Of a stretch of DNA of 64,000 nt, positions 35,720-48,374 are shown piece after piece (position 1 is the stretch's first letter; each line of letters starts with the position of its first letter). Position numbers and translations under genes: made by a program. The notes beneath the pieces were generated by a model. It ran no database searches. It was given only the letters and a program-made list of their open reading frames with translations, and was not told the origin of the DNA. Origin of the DNA: Heliocidaris erythrogramma (Eukaryota > Echinodermata > Echinoidea > Camarodonta > Echinometridae); contig CM046864.1 in the NCBI GenBank assembly GCA_025617745.1, forward strand, positions 2,689,624 through 2,753,623, in the 5' to 3' direction.

Positions 35720-35961
35720 CATTAACCGTTACCGTTACGGTACAGCTCGCCGAATTACCAGCAGCATCACTTGCTATGTATGTCACTTCCGTGCTTCCGA
35801 TGGGGTAAGCATTGCCTCTGGCTGGCCACTAGGTGTCACACTTTCAATGCCAACATTGTCTGTTGCAGTGGCGTTCTGCAAGGTAACCGTAGCTGTGCTC
35901 TGTCCATTATCAGTATATACGCTCATATTCTGTGGGCAAGCTATTCCTGGATTTTCGTCAT
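35720..35961 (-). pseudogene. HYR exon 23, 1-bp frameshift
   Basis: 242 bp instead of 243: one C is missing from the GCCCTCTGG run (GCATTGCCTCTGG on the plus strand), so the product goes out of frame after GQPE (AMLTPSEARK then stop). Both splice sites are intact. Could be a real dead exon, a skipped exon or an assembly error. Downstream intron 388 bp with a relic carrying in-frame TAA. Confidence 0.8.
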
Positions 35962-36159
35962 CTGTTAGAATGAACAATAACAAAGAGGACGAGCAAACAG
36001 CAGAATTAGCCAAATGAAACTTTTTTTTCTTTCCAATGTAAGAGAAGATCATTTCCTTTCTTTTACACTTCAGAATGACCATTCAAAATTTGGGACACTT
36101 CAAAGACACTGCACGTTACATATTCTATGTTGTTTCAAAATCTTACTTTGTAGACTTAC

Positions 36160-36402
36160 CATTAACCGTCACCGTTACGGTACAGCTCGCCGAATTACCA
36201 GCAGCATCACTTGCTATGTATGTCACTTCCGTGCTTCCGATGGGGTAAGCATTGCCCTCTGGCTGGCCACTAGGTGTCACACTTTCAATGCCAACATTGT
36301 CTGTTGCAGTGGCGTTCTGCAAGGTAACCGTAGCTGTGCTCTGTCCATTATCAGTATATACGCTCATATTCTGTGGGCAAGCTATTCCTGGATTTTCGTC
36401 AT
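36160..36402 (-). CDS. HYR exon 24
   Basis: A-E-Q-I. Downstream intron 198 bp. Confidence 0.87.
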
Positions 36403-36600
36403 CTGTTAGAATGAATAATAACAAAGAGGACGAGCAAACAGCAGAATTAGCCAAATGAAACTTTTTTTTCTTTCCAATGTAAGAGAAGTTAATTTCCTTC
36501 CTTTTACACTTCAGAATGACAATTCAAAATTTGGGACACGTCAAAGACACTCCACGTTACATATTCTATTTTGTTTCCATATCTTACTTCGTAGACTTAC

Positions 36601-36843
36601 CATTAACCGTTACCGTTACGGTACAGCTCGCCGAATTACCAGCAGCATCACTTGCTATGTATGTCACTTCCGTGCTTCCGATGGGGTAAGCATTGCCCTC
36701 TGGATTGCCACTAGGTGTCACACTTTCAATGCCAACATTGTCTGTTGCAGTGGCGTTCTGCAAGGTAACCGTAGCTGTGCTCTGTCCATTATCAGTATAT
36801 ACGCTCATATTCTGTGGGCAAGCTATTCCTGGATTTTCGTCAT
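36601..36843 (-). CDS. HYR exon 25
   Basis: A-E-N-I, the only exon combining E with N and I. Downstream intron 198 bp. Confidence 0.87.
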
Positions 36844-37040
36844 CTGTTAGAATGAATAATAACAAAGAGGACGAGCAAACAGCAGAATTAGCCAAATGAA
36901 ACTTTTCTTATTTCTAATGTAAGAGAAGATCATTTCCTTTCTTTTACACTTCAGAATGACAATTCAAAATTTGGGACACTTCAAAGACACTGCACGTTAC
37001 ATATTCTATGTTGTTTCAAAATCTTACTTCGTAGACTTAC

Positions 37041-37283
37041 CATTAACCGTCACCGTTACGGTACAGCTCGCCGAATTACCAGCAGCATCACTTGCTGTGT
37101 ATGTCACTTCCGTGCTTCCGATGGGGTAAGCATTGCCCTCTGGCTTGCCACTAGGTGTCACACTTGCAATGCCAACATTGTCTGTTGCAGTGGCGTTCTG
37201 CAAGGTAACCGTAGCTGTGCTCTGTCCATTATCAGTATATACGCTCATATTCTGTGGGCAAGTTATTCCTGGATTTTCGTCAT
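37041..37283 (-). CDS. HYR exon 26
   Basis: T-A-K-T, shared with exon 65. Downstream intron 197 bp. Confidence 0.87.
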
Positions 37284-37600
37284 CTGTTAGAATGAACAAT
37301 AACAAAGAGGACGAGCAAACAGCAGAATTAGCCAAATGAAACTTTTTTTCTTTCCAATGTAAGAGAAGTTCATTTGCTTTCTTTTACACTTAAGAATGAC
37401 GATTCAAAATTTGGGACACTTCAAAAACATGGGGTAATATGTGATAGGGCAAGTTATTCCTGGATTTTCGTCATCTGTTCATCTGAAGATCATTTCCTTT
37501 CTTTTACACTTCAGAATGACAATTCAAAATTTGGGACACGTCAAAGACACTCCACGTTACATATTCTATTTTGTTTCCATATCTTACTTCGTAGACTTAC

Positions 37601-37843
37601 CATTAACCGTTACCGTTACGGTACAGCTCGCCGAATTACCAGCAGCATCACTTGCTATGTATGTCACTTCCGTGCTTCCGATGGGGTAAGCATTGCCCTC
37701 TGGCTGGCCACTAGGTGTCACACTTGCAATGCCAACATTGTCTGTTGCAGTGGCGTTCTGCAAGGTAACCGTAGCTGTGCTCTGTCCATTATCAGTATAT
37801 ACGCTCATATTCTGTGGGCAAGCTATTCCTGGATTTTCGTCAT
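37601..37843 (-). CDS. HYR exon 27
   Basis: A-A-Q-I. Downstream intron 317 bp, holding a shortened relic (acceptor at 37474) that is itself deleted. Confidence 0.87.
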
Positions 37844-38040
37844 CTGTTAGAATGAATAATAACAAAGAGGACGAGCAAACAGCAGAATTAGCCAAATGAA
37901 ACTTTTCTTATTTCTAATGTAAGAGAAGATCATTTCCTTTCTTTTACACTTCAGAATGACAATTCAAAATTTGGGACACTTCAAAGACACTGCACGTTAC
38001 ATATTCTATGTTGTTTCAAAATCTTACTTCGTAGACTTAC

Positions 38041-38283
38041 CATTAACCGTCACCGTTACGGTACAGCTCGCCGAATTACCAGCAGCATCACTTGCTGTGT
38101 ATGTCACTTCCGTGCTTCCGATGGGGTAAGCATTGCCCTCTGGCTGGCCACTAGGTGTCACACTTGCAATGCCAACATTGTCTGTTGCAGTGGCGTTCTG
38201 CAAGGTAACCGTAGCTGTGCTCTGTCCATTATCAGTATATACGCTCATATTCTGTGGGCAAGCTATTCCTGGATTTTCGTCAT
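38041..38283 (-). CDS. HYR exon 28
   Basis: A-A-Q-T. Downstream intron 197 bp. Confidence 0.87.
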
Positions 38284-38480
38284 CTGTTAGAATGAATAAT
38301 AACAAAGAGGACGAGCAAACAGCAGAATTAGCCAAATGAAACTTTTCTTATTTCTTATGTAAGAGAAGATCATTTCCTTTCTTTTACACTTCAGAATGAC
38401 AATTCAAAATTTGGGACACTTCAAAGACACTGCACGTTACATATTCTATGTTGTTTCGAAATCTTACTTCGTAGACTTAC

Positions 38481-38723
38481 CATTAACCGTCACCGTTACG
38501 GTACAGCTCGCCGAATTACCAGCAGCATCACTTGCTGTGTATGTCACTTCCGTGCTTCCGATGGGGTAAGCATTGCCTTCTGGCTGGCCACTAGGTGTCA
38601 CACTTGCAATGCCAACATTGTCTGTTGCAGTGGCGTTCTGCAAGGTAACCGTAGCTGTGCTCTGTCCATTATCAGTATATACGCTCATATTCTGTGGGCA
38701 AGTTATTCCTGGATTTTCGTCAT
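38481..38723 (-). CDS. HYR exon 29
   Basis: T-A-Q-T. Downstream intron 197 bp. Confidence 0.87.
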
Positions 38724-39106
38724 CTGTTAGAATGAACAATAACAAAGAGGACGAGCAAACAGCAGAATTAGCCAAATGAAACTTTTTTTTCTTTCCAATG
38801 TAAGAGAAGTTCATTTGCTTTCTTTTACACTTAAGAATGACGATTCAAAATTGGGACACTTCAAAAACATGGGGTAATATGTGATAGGCAAGTTATTCCT
38901 GGATTTTCGTCATCTGTTAGAATGAACAATAACAAAGAGGACGAGCAAGTAGAAGAATTAGTCACATGGAACTTTTTTCTCTCATGTAAGAGAAGTTAAT
39001 TTCCTTCCTTTTACACTTCAGAATGACAATTCAAAATTTGGGACACGTCAAAGACACTCACGTTACATATTCTATTTTGTTTCCATATCTTACTTCGTAG
39101 ACTTAC

Positions 39107-39349
39107 CATTAACCGTTACCGTTACGGTACAGCTCGCCGAATTACCAGCAGCATCACTTGCTATGTATGTCACTTCCGTGCTTCCGATGGGGTAAGCATT
39201 GCCCTCTGGCTGGCCACTAGGTGTCACACTTGCAATGCCAACATTGTCTGTTGCAGTGGCGTTCTGCAAGGTAACCGTAGCTGTGCTCTGTCCATTATCA
39301 GTATATACGCTCATATTCTGTGGGCAAGTTATTCCTGGATTTTCGTCAT
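39107..39349 (-). CDS. HYR exon 30
   Basis: T-A-Q-I. Downstream intron 383 bp with a relic. Confidence 0.87.
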
Positions 39350-39733
39350 CTGTTAGAATGAACAATAACAAAGAGGACGAGCAAACAGCAGAATTAGCCA
39401 AATGAAACTTTTTTTTCTTCCAATGTAAGAGAAGTTCATTTTCTTTCTTTTACACTTAAGAATGACGATTCAAAATTGGGACACTTCAAAAACATGGGGT
39501 AATATGTGATAGGGCAAGTTATTCCTGGATTTTCGTCATCTGTTAGAATGAACAATAACAAAGAGGACGAGCAAGTAGAAGAATTAGTCACATGGAACTT
39601 TTTTCTCTCATGTAAGAGAAGTTAATTTCCTTCCTTTTACACTTCAGAATGACAATTCAAAATTTGGGACACGTCAAAGACACTCCACGTTACATATTCT
39701 ATTTTGTTTCCATATCTTACTTCGTAGACTTAC

Positions 39734-39976
39734 CATTAACCGTTACCGTTACGGTACAGCTCGCCGAATTACCAGCAGCATCACTTGCTATGTATGTCAC
39801 TTCCGTGCTTCCGATGGGGTAAGCATTGCCCTCTGGCTGGCCACTAGGTGTCACACTTGCAATGCCAACATTGTCTGTTGCAGTGGCGTTCTGCAAGGTA
39901 ACCGTAGCTGTGCTCTGTCCATTATCAGTATATACGCTCATATTCTGTGGGCAAGCTATTCCTGGATTTTCGTCAT
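39734..39976 (-). CDS. HYR exon 31
   Basis: A-A-Q-I. Downstream intron 384 bp with a relic. Confidence 0.87.
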
Positions 39977-40173
39977 CTGTTAGAATGAATAATAACAAAG
40001 AGGACGAGCAAACAGCAGAATTAGCCAAATGAAACTTTTCTTATTTCTAATGTAAGAGAAGATCATTTCCTTTCTTTTACACTTCAGAATGACAATTCAA
40101 AATTTGGGACACTTCAAAGACACTGCACGTTACATATTCTATGTTGTTTCCAAATCTTACTTCGTAGACTTAC

Positions 40174-40416
40174 CATTAACCGTCACCGTTACGGTACAGC
40201 TCGCCGAATTACCAGCAGCATCACTTGCTGTGTATGTCACTTCCGTGCTTCCGATGGGGTAAGCATTGCCCTCTGGCTGGCCACTAGGTGTCACACTTGC
40301 AATGCCAACATTGTCTGTTGCAGTGGCGTTCTGCAAGGTAACCGTAGCTGTGCTCTGTCCATTATCAGTATATACGCTCATATTCTGTGGGCAAGTTATT
40401 CCTGGATTTTCGTCAT
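40174..40416 (-). CDS. HYR exon 32
   Basis: T-A-Q-T. Downstream intron 197 bp. Confidence 0.87.
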
Positions 40417-40613
40417 CTGTTAGAATGAATAATAACAAAGAGGACGAGCAAACAGCAGAATTAGCCAAATGAAACTTTTTTTTCTTTCCAATGTAAGAGA
40501 AGTTCATTTCCTTTCTTTTACACTTCAGAATGACAATTCAAAATTTGGGACACTTCAAGACACTGCACGTTACATATTCTATGTTGTTTCAAAATCTTAC
40601 TTCGTAGACTTAC

Positions 40614-40856
40614 CATTAACCGTCACCGTTACGGTACAGCTCGCCGAATTACCAGCAGCATCACTTGCTGTGTATGTCACTTCCGTGCTTCCGATGGGGT
40701 AAGCATTGCCCTCTGGATTGCCACTAGGTGTCACACTTGCAATGCCAACATTGTCTGTTGCAGTGGCGTTCTGCAAGGTAACCGTAGCTGTGCTCTGTCC
40801 ATTATCAGTATATACGCTCATATTCTGTGGGCAAGTTATTCCTGGATTTTCGTCAT
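40614..40856 (-). CDS. HYR exon 33
   Basis: T-A-N-T. Downstream intron 197 bp. Confidence 0.87.
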
Positions 40857-41244
40857 CTGTTAGAATGAACAATAACAAAGAGGACGAGCAAACAGCAGAA
40901 TTAGCCAAATGAAACTTTTTTTTCTTTCCAATGTAAGAGAAGTTCATTTGCTTTCTTTTACACTTAAGAATGACGATTCAAAATTTGGGACACTTCAAAA
41001 ACATGGGGTAATATGTGATAGGGCAAGTTATTCCTGGATTTTCGTCATCTGTTAGAATGAACAATAACAAAGAGGACGAGCAAACAGCAGAATTAGCCAA
41101 ATGAAACTTTTTTTCTTTCAATGTAAGAGAAGTTAATTTCCTTCCTTTTACACTTCAGAATGACAATTCAAAATTTGGGACACGTCAAAGACACTGCACG
41201 TTACATATTCTATTTTGTTTCCATATCTTACTTCGTAGACTTAC

Positions 41245-41487
41245 CATTAACCGTCACCGTTACGGTACAGCTCGCCGAATTACCAGCAGCATCACTTGCT
41301 ATGTATGTCACTTCCGTGCTTCCGATGGGGTAAGCATTGCCCTCTGGCTGGCCACTAGGTGTCACACTTGCAATGCCAACATTGTCTGTTGCAGTGGCGT
41401 TCTGCAAGGTAACCGTAGCTGTGCTCTGTCCATTATCAGTATATACGCTCATATTCTGTGGGCAAGTTATTCCTGGATTTTCGTCAT
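41245..41487 (-). CDS. HYR exon 34
   Basis: T-A-Q-I. Downstream intron 388 bp with a relic. Confidence 0.87.
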
Positions 41488-41871
41488 CTGTTAGAATGAA
41501 CAATAACAAAGAGGACGAGCAAACAGCAGAATTAGCCAAATGAAACTTTTTTTCTTTCCAATGTAAGAGAAGTTCATTTTCTTTCTTTTACACTTAAGAA
41601 TGACGATTCAAAATTGGGACACTTCAAAAACATGGGGTAATATGTGATAGGGCAAGTTATTCCTGGATTTTCGTCATCTGTTAGAATGAACAATAACAAA
41701 GAGGACGAGCAAGTAGAAGAATTAGTCACATGGAACTTTTTTCTCTCATGTAAGAGAAGTTAATTTCCTTCCTTTTACACTTCAGAATGACAATTCAAAA
41801 TTTGGGACACGTCAAAGACACTCCACGTTACATATTCTATTTTGTTTCCATATCTTACTTCGTAGACTTAC

Positions 41872-42114
41872 CATTAACCGTTACCGTTACGGTACAGCTC
41901 GCCGAATTACCAGCAGCATCACTTGCTATGTATGTCACTTCCGTGCTTCCGATGGGGTAAGCATTGCCCTCTGGCTGGCCACTAGGTGTCACACTTGCAA
42001 TGCCAACATTGTCTGTTGCAGTGGCGTTCTGCAAGGTAACCGTAGCTGTGCTCTGTCCATTATCAGTATATACGCTCATATTCTGTGGGCAAGCTATTCC
42101 TGGATTTTCGTCAT
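41872..42114 (-). CDS. HYR exon 35 (block I, unit 1)
   Basis: A-A-Q-I. Starts the first of three matching five-exon blocks (exons 35-39, 40-44, 48-52). Downstream intron 384 bp with a relic. Confidence 0.88.
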
Positions 42115-42311
42115 CTGTTAGAATGAATAATAACAAAGAGGACGAGCAAACAGCAGAATTAGCCAAATGAAACTTTTCTTATTTCTAATGTAAGAGAAGA
42201 TCATTTCCTTTCTTTTACACTTCAGAATGACAATTCAAAATTTGGGACACTTCAAAGACACTGCACGTTACATATTCTATGTTGTTTCAAAATCTTACTT
42301 CGTAGACTTAC

Positions 42312-42554
42312 CATTAACCGTCACCGTTACGGTACAGCTCGCCGAATTACCAGCAGCATCACTTGCTATGTATGTCACTTCCGTGCTTCCGATGGGGTAA
42401 GCATTGCCCTCTGGCTGGCCACTAGGTGTCACACTTGCAATGCCAACATTGTCTGTTGCAGTGGCGTTCTGCAAGGTAACCGTAGCTGTGCTCTGTCCAT
42501 TATCAGTATATACGCTCATATTCTGTGGGCAAGCTATTCCTGGATTTTCGTCAT
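42312..42554 (-). CDS. HYR exon 36 (block I, unit 2)
   Basis: A-A-Q-I. Downstream intron 197 bp. Confidence 0.88.
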
Positions 42555-42751
42555 CTGTTAGAATGAATAATAACAAAGAGGACGAGCAAACAGCAGAATT
42601 AGCCAAATGAAACTTTTCTTATTTCTTATGTAAGAGAAGATCATTTCCTTTCTTTTACACTTCAGAATGACAATTCAAAATTTGGGACACTTCAAAGACA
42701 CTGCACGTTACATATTCTATGTTGTTTCAAAATCTTACTTCGTAGACTTAC

Positions 42752-42994
42752 CATTAACCGTCACCGTTACGGTACAGCTCGCCGAATTACCAGCAGCATC
42801 ACTTGCTGTGTATGTCACTTCCGTGCTTCCGATGGGGTAAGCATTGCCCTCTGGATTGCCACTAGGTGTCACACTTGCAATGCCAACATTGTCTGTTGCA
42901 GTGGCGTTCTGCAAGGTAACCGTAGCTGTGCTCTGTCCATTATCAGTATATACGCTCATATTCTGTGGGCAAGTTATTCCTGGATTTTCGTCAT
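42752..42994 (-). CDS. HYR exon 37 (block I, unit 3)
   Basis: T-A-N-T. Downstream intron 197 bp. Confidence 0.88.
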
Positions 42995-43301
42995 CTGTTA
43001 GAATGAATAATAACAAAGAGGACGAGCAAACAGCAGAATTAGCCAAATGAAACTTTTTTTTCTTTCCAATGTAAGAGAAGTTCATTTGCTTTCTTTTACA
43101 CTTAAGAATGACAATTCAAAATTTGGGACACTTCAAAGACACTGCACGTTACATATTCTATGTTGTTTCAAAATCTTATGTAAGAGAAGTTAATTTCCTT
43201 CCTTTTACACTTCAGAATGACAATTCAAAATTTGGGACACGTCAAAGACACTCCACGTTACATATTCTATTTTGTTTCCATATCTTACTTCGTAGACTTA
43301 C

Positions 43302-43544
43302 CATTAACCGTTACCGTTACGGTACAGCTCGCCGAATTACCAGCAGCATCACTTGCTATGTATGTCACTTCCGTGCTTCCGATGGGGTAAGCATTGCCCT
43401 CTGGCTGGCCACTAGGTGTCACACTTTCAATGCCAACATTGTCTGTTGCAGTGGCGTTCTGCAAGGTAACCGTAGCTGTGCTCTGTCCATTATCAGTATA
43501 TACGCTCATATTCTGTGGGCAAGCTATTCCTGGATTTTCGTCAT
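43302..43544 (-). CDS. HYR exon 38 (block I, unit 4)
   Basis: A-E-Q-I. Downstream intron 307 bp, carrying an exon-loss scar. Confidence 0.88.
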
Positions 43545-43741
43545 CTGTTAGAATGAATAATAACAAAGAGGACGAGCAAACAGCAGAATTAGCCAAATGA
43601 AACTTTTCTTATTTCTAATGTAAGAGAAGATCATTTCCTTTCTTTTACACTTCAGAATGACAATTCAAAATTTGGGACACTTCAAAGACACTGCACGTTA
43701 CATATTCTATTTTGTTTCCAAATCTTACTTCGTAGACTTAC

Positions 43742-43984
43742 CATTAACCGTTACCGTTACGGTACAGCTCGCCGAATTACCAGCAGCATCACTTGCTATG
43801 TATGTCACTTCCGTGCTTCCGATGGGGTAAGCATTGCCCTCTGGCTGGCCACTAGGTGTCACACTTGCAATGCCAACATTGTCTGTTGCAGTGGCGTTCT
43901 GCAAGGTAACCGTAGCTGTGCTCTGTCCATTATCAGTATATACGCTCATATTCTGTGGGCAAGTTATTCCTGGATTTTCGTCAT
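43742..43984 (-). CDS. HYR exon 39 (block I, unit 5)
   Basis: T-A-Q-I. Downstream intron 197 bp. Confidence 0.88.
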
Positions 43985-44369
43985 CTGTTAGAATGAACAA
44001 TAACAAAGAGGACGAGCAAACAGCAGAATTAGCCAAATGAAACTTTTTTTTCTTTCCAATGTAAGAGAAGTTCATTTTCTTTCTTTTACACTTAAGAATG
44101 ACGATTCAAAATTGGGACACTTCAAAAACATGGGGTAATATGTGATAGGGCAAGTTATTCCTGGATTTTCGTCATCTGTTAGAATGAACAATAACAAAGA
44201 GGACGAGCAAGTAGAAGAATTAGTCACATGGAACTTTTTTCTCTCATGTAAGAGAAGTTAATTTCCTTCCTTTTACACTTCAGAATGACAATTCAAAATT
44301 TGGGACACGTCAAAGACACTCCACGTTACATATTCTATTTTGTTTCCATATCTTACTTCGTAGACTTAC

Positions 44370-44612
44370 CATTAACCGTTACCGTTACGGTACAGCTCGC
44401 CGAATTACCAGCAGCATCACTTGCTATGTATGTCACTTCCGTGCTTCCGATGGGGTAAGCATTGCCCTCTGGCTGGCCACTAGGTGTCACACTTGCAATA
44501 CCAACATTGTCTGTTGCAGTGGCGTTCTGCAAGGTAACCGTAGCTGTGCTCTGTCCATTATCAGTATATACGCTCATATTCTGTGGGCAAGCTATTCCTG
44601 GATTTTCGTCAT
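44370..44612 (-). CDS. HYR exon 40 (block II, unit 1)
   Basis: A-A-Q-I. Lies 2,498 bp from exon 35. Downstream intron 385 bp with a relic. Confidence 0.88.
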
Positions 44613-44809
44613 CTGTTAGAATGAATAATAACAAAGAGGACGAGCAAACAGCAGAATTAGCCAAATGAAACTTTTCTTATTTCTAATGTAAGAGAAGATC
44701 ATTTCCTTTCTTTTACACTTCAGAATGACAATTCAAAATTTGGGACACTTCAAAGACACTGCACGTTACATATTCTATGTTGTTTCAAAATCTTATTTCG
44801 TAGACTTAC

Positions 44810-45052
44810 CATTAACCGTCACCGTTACGGTACAGCTCGCCGAATTACCAGCAGCATCACTTGCTATGTATGTCACTTCCGTGCTTCCGATGGGGTAAGC
44901 ATTGCCCTCTGGCTGGCCACTAGGTGTCACACTTGCAATGCCAACATTGTCTGTTGCAGTGGCGTTCTGCAAGGTAACCGTAGCTGTGCTCTGTCCATTA
45001 TCAGTATATACGCTCATATTCTGTGGGCAAGCTATTCCTGGATTTTCGTCAT
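44810..45052 (-). CDS. HYR exon 41 (block II, unit 2)
   Basis: A-A-Q-I. Downstream intron 197 bp. Confidence 0.88.
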
Positions 45053-45249
45053 CTGTTAGAATGAATAATAACAAAGAGGACGAGCAAACAGCAGAATTAG
45101 CCAAATGAAACTTTTCTTATTTCTTATGTAAGAGAAGATCATTTCCTTTCTTTTACACTTCAGAATGACAATTCAAAATTTGGGACACTTCAAAGACACT
45201 GCACGTTACATATTCTATGTTGTTTCAAAATCTTACTTCGTAGACTTAC

Positions 45250-45492
45250 CATTAACCGTCACCGTTACGGTACAGCTCGCCGAATTACCAGCAGCATCAC
45301 TTGCTGTGTATGTCACTTCCGTGCTTCCGATGGGGTAAGCATTGCCCTCTGGATTGCCACTAGGTGTCACACTTGCAATGCCAACATTGTCTGTTGCAGT
45401 GGCGTTCTGCAAGGTAACCGTAGCTGTGCTCTGTCCATTATCAGTATATACGCTCATATTCTGTGGGCAAGTTATTCCTGGATTTTCGTCAT
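45250..45492 (-). CDS. HYR exon 42 (block II, unit 3)
   Basis: T-A-N-T. Downstream intron 197 bp. Confidence 0.88.
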
Positions 45493-45799
45493 CTGTTAGA
45501 ATGAATAATAACAAAGAGGACGAGCAAACAGCAGAATTAGCCAAATGAAACTTTTTTTTCTTTCCAATGTAAGAGAAGTTCATTTGCTTTCTTTTACACT
45601 TAAGAATGACAATTCAAAATTTGGGACACTTCAAAGACACTGCACGTTACATATTCTATGTTGTTTCAAAATCTTATGTAAGAGAAGTTAATTTCCTTCC
45701 TTTTACACTTCAGAATGACAATTCAAAATTTGGGACACGTCAAAGACACTCCACGTTACATATTCTATTTTGTTTCCATATCTTACTTCGTAGACTTAC

Positions 45800-46042
45800 C
45801 ATTAACCGTTACCGTTACGGTACAGCTCGCCGAATTACCAGCAGCATCACTTGCTATGTATGTCACTTCCGTGCTTCCGATGGGGTAAGCATTGCCCTCT
45901 GGCTGGCCACTAGGTGTCACACTTTCAATGCCAACATTGTCTGTTGCAGTGGCGTTCTGCAAGGTAACCGTAGCTGTGCTCTGTCCATTATCAGTATATA
46001 CGCTCATATTCTGTGGGCAAGCTATTCCTGGATTTTCGTCAT
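45800..46042 (-). CDS. HYR exon 43 (block II, unit 4)
   Basis: A-E-Q-I. Downstream intron 307 bp with an exon-loss scar. Confidence 0.88.
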
Positions 46043-46239
46043 CTGTTAGAATGAATAATAACAAAGAGGACGAGCAAACAGCAGAATTAGCCAAATGAAA
46101 CTTTTCTTATTTCTAATGTAAGAGAAGATCATTTCCTTTCTTTTACACTTCAGAATGACAATTCAAAATTTGGGACACTTCAAAGACACTGCACGTTACA
46201 TATTCTATTTTGTTTCCATATCTTACTTCGTAGACTTAC

Positions 46240-46482
46240 CATTAACCGTTACCGTTACGGTACAGCTCGCCGAATTACCAGCAGCATCACTTGCTATGTA
46301 TGTCACTTCCGTGCTTCCGATGGGGTAAGCATTGCCCTCTGGCTGGCCACTAGGTGTCACACTTGCAATGCCAACATTGTCTGTTGCAGTGGCGTTCTGC
46401 AAGGTAACCGTAGCTGTGCTCTGTCCATTATCAGTATATACGCTCATATTCTGTGGGCAAGTTATTCCTGGATTTTCGTCAT
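46240..46482 (-). CDS. HYR exon 44 (block II, unit 5)
   Basis: T-A-Q-I. Downstream intron 197 bp. Confidence 0.88.
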
Positions 46483-46867
46483 CTGTTAGAATGAACAATA
46501 ACAAAGAGGACGAGCAAACAGCAGAATTAGCCAAATGAAACTTTTTTTTCTTTCCAATGTAAGAGAAGTTCATTTTCTTTCTTTTACACTTAAGAATGAC
46601 GATTCAAAATTGGGACACTTCAAAAACATGGGGTAATATGTGATAGGGCAAGTTATTCCTGGATTTTCGTCATCTGTTAGAATGAACAATAACAAAGAGG
46701 ACGAGCAAGTAGAAGAATTAGTCACATGGAACTTTTTTCTCTCATGTAAGAGAAGTTCATTTCCTTTCTTTTACACTTCAGAATGACAATTCAAAATTTG
46801 GGACACTTCAAAGACACTGCACGTTACATATTCTATGTTGTTTCCAAATCTTACTTCGTAGACTTAC

Positions 46868-47110
46868 CATTAACCGTCACCGTTACGGTACAGCTCGCCG
46901 AATTACCAGCAGCATCACTTGCTGTGTATGTCACTTCCGTGCTTCCGATGGGGTAAGCATTGCCCTCTGGCTGGCCACTAGGTGTCACACTTGCAATGCC
47001 AACATTGTCTGTTGCAGTGGCGTTCTGCAAGGTAACCGTAGCTGTGCTCTGTCCATTATCAGTATATACGCTCATATTCTGTGGGCAAGCTATTCCTGGA
47101 TTTTCGTCAT
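46868..47110 (-). CDS. HYR exon 45
   Basis: A-A-Q-T. Downstream intron 385 bp with a relic. Confidence 0.87.
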
Positions 47111-47308
47111 CTGTTAGAATGAATAATAACAAAGAGGACGAGCAAACAGCAGAATTAGCCAAATGAAACTTTTTTTTCTTTCCAATGTAAGAGAAGTTAA
47201 TTTCCTTCCTTTTACACTTCAGAATGACAATTCAAAATTTGGGACACGTCAAAGACACTCCACGTTACATATTCTATTTTGTTTCCATATCTTACTTCGT
47301 AGACTTAC

Positions 47309-47551
47309 CATTAACCGTTACCGTTACGGTACAGCTCGCCGAATTACCAGCAGCATCACTTGCTATGTATGTCACTTCCGTGCTTCCGATGGGGTAAGCA
47401 TTGCCCTCTGGCTGGCCACTAGGTGTCACACTTTCAATGCCAACATTGTCTGTTGCAGTGGCGTTCTGCAAGGTAACCGTAGCTGTGCTCTGTCCATTAT
47501 CAGTATATACGCTCATATTCTGTGGGCAAGCTATTCCTGGATTTTCGTCAT
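47309..47551 (-). CDS. HYR exon 46
   Basis: A-E-Q-I. Downstream intron 198 bp. Confidence 0.87.
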
Positions 47552-47748
47552 CTGTTAGAATGAATAATAACAAAGAGGACGAGCAAACAGCAGAATTAGC
47601 CAAATGAAACTTTTCTTATTTCTAATGTAAGAGAAGATCATTTCCTTTCTTTTACACTTCAGAATGACAATTCAAAATTTGGGACACTTCAAAGACACTG
47701 CACGTTACATATTCTATGTTGTTTCAAAATCTTACTTCGTAGACTTAC

Positions 47749-47991
47749 CATTAACCGTCACCGTTACGGTACAGCTCGCCGAATTACCAGCAGCATCACT
47801 TGCTGTGTATGTCACTTCCGTGCTTCCGATGGGGTAAGCATTGCCCTCTGGCTGGCCACTAGGTGTCACACTTGCAATGCCAACATTGTCTGTTGCAGTG
47901 GCGTTCTGCAAGGTAACCGTAGCTGTGCTCTGTCCATTATCAGTATATACGCTCATATTCTGTGGGCAAGCTATTCCTGGATTTTCGTCAT
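47749..47991 (-). CDS. HYR exon 47
   Basis: A-A-Q-T. Downstream intron 197 bp. Confidence 0.87.
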
Positions 47992-48374
47992 CTGTTAGAA
48001 TGAACAATAACAAAGAGGACGAGCAAACAGCAGAATTAGCCAAATGAAACTTTTTTTATTTCTAATGTAAGAGAAGTTCATTTCTTTCTTTTACATTTAA
48101 AATGACAATTCAAAATTTGGGACACTTCAAAAACATGGGGTAATATGTGATAGGGCAAGTTATTCCTGGATTTTCGTCATCTGTTAGAATGAACAATAAC
48201 AAAGAGGACGAGCAAGTAGAAGAATTAGTCACATGGAACTTTTTTTTCTCATGTAAGAGAAGTAAATTTCCTTCCTTTTACACTTCAGAATGACAATTCA
48301 AAATTTGGGACACGTCAAAGACACTCCACGTTACATATTCTATTTTGTTTCCATATCTTACTTCGTAGACTTAC

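Larger units (their letters stand above)
41872..44369 (-). repeat. Higher-order five-exon repeat unit (2,498 bp), block I as reference
   Basis: Exons 35-39 with their introns form a unit of 2,498 bp. Read downward in coordinate from unit 5, the introns are 197, 307, 197 and 197 bp, then the 386-class intron. Block II (44370-46867) repeats the same haplotype order (A-A-Q-I, A-A-Q-I, T-A-N-T, A-E-Q-I, T-A-Q-I), as does block III (48375-50871). Variant blocks with an added or replaced exon are exons 57-62, 63-68 and 69-73. Confidence 0.85.
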
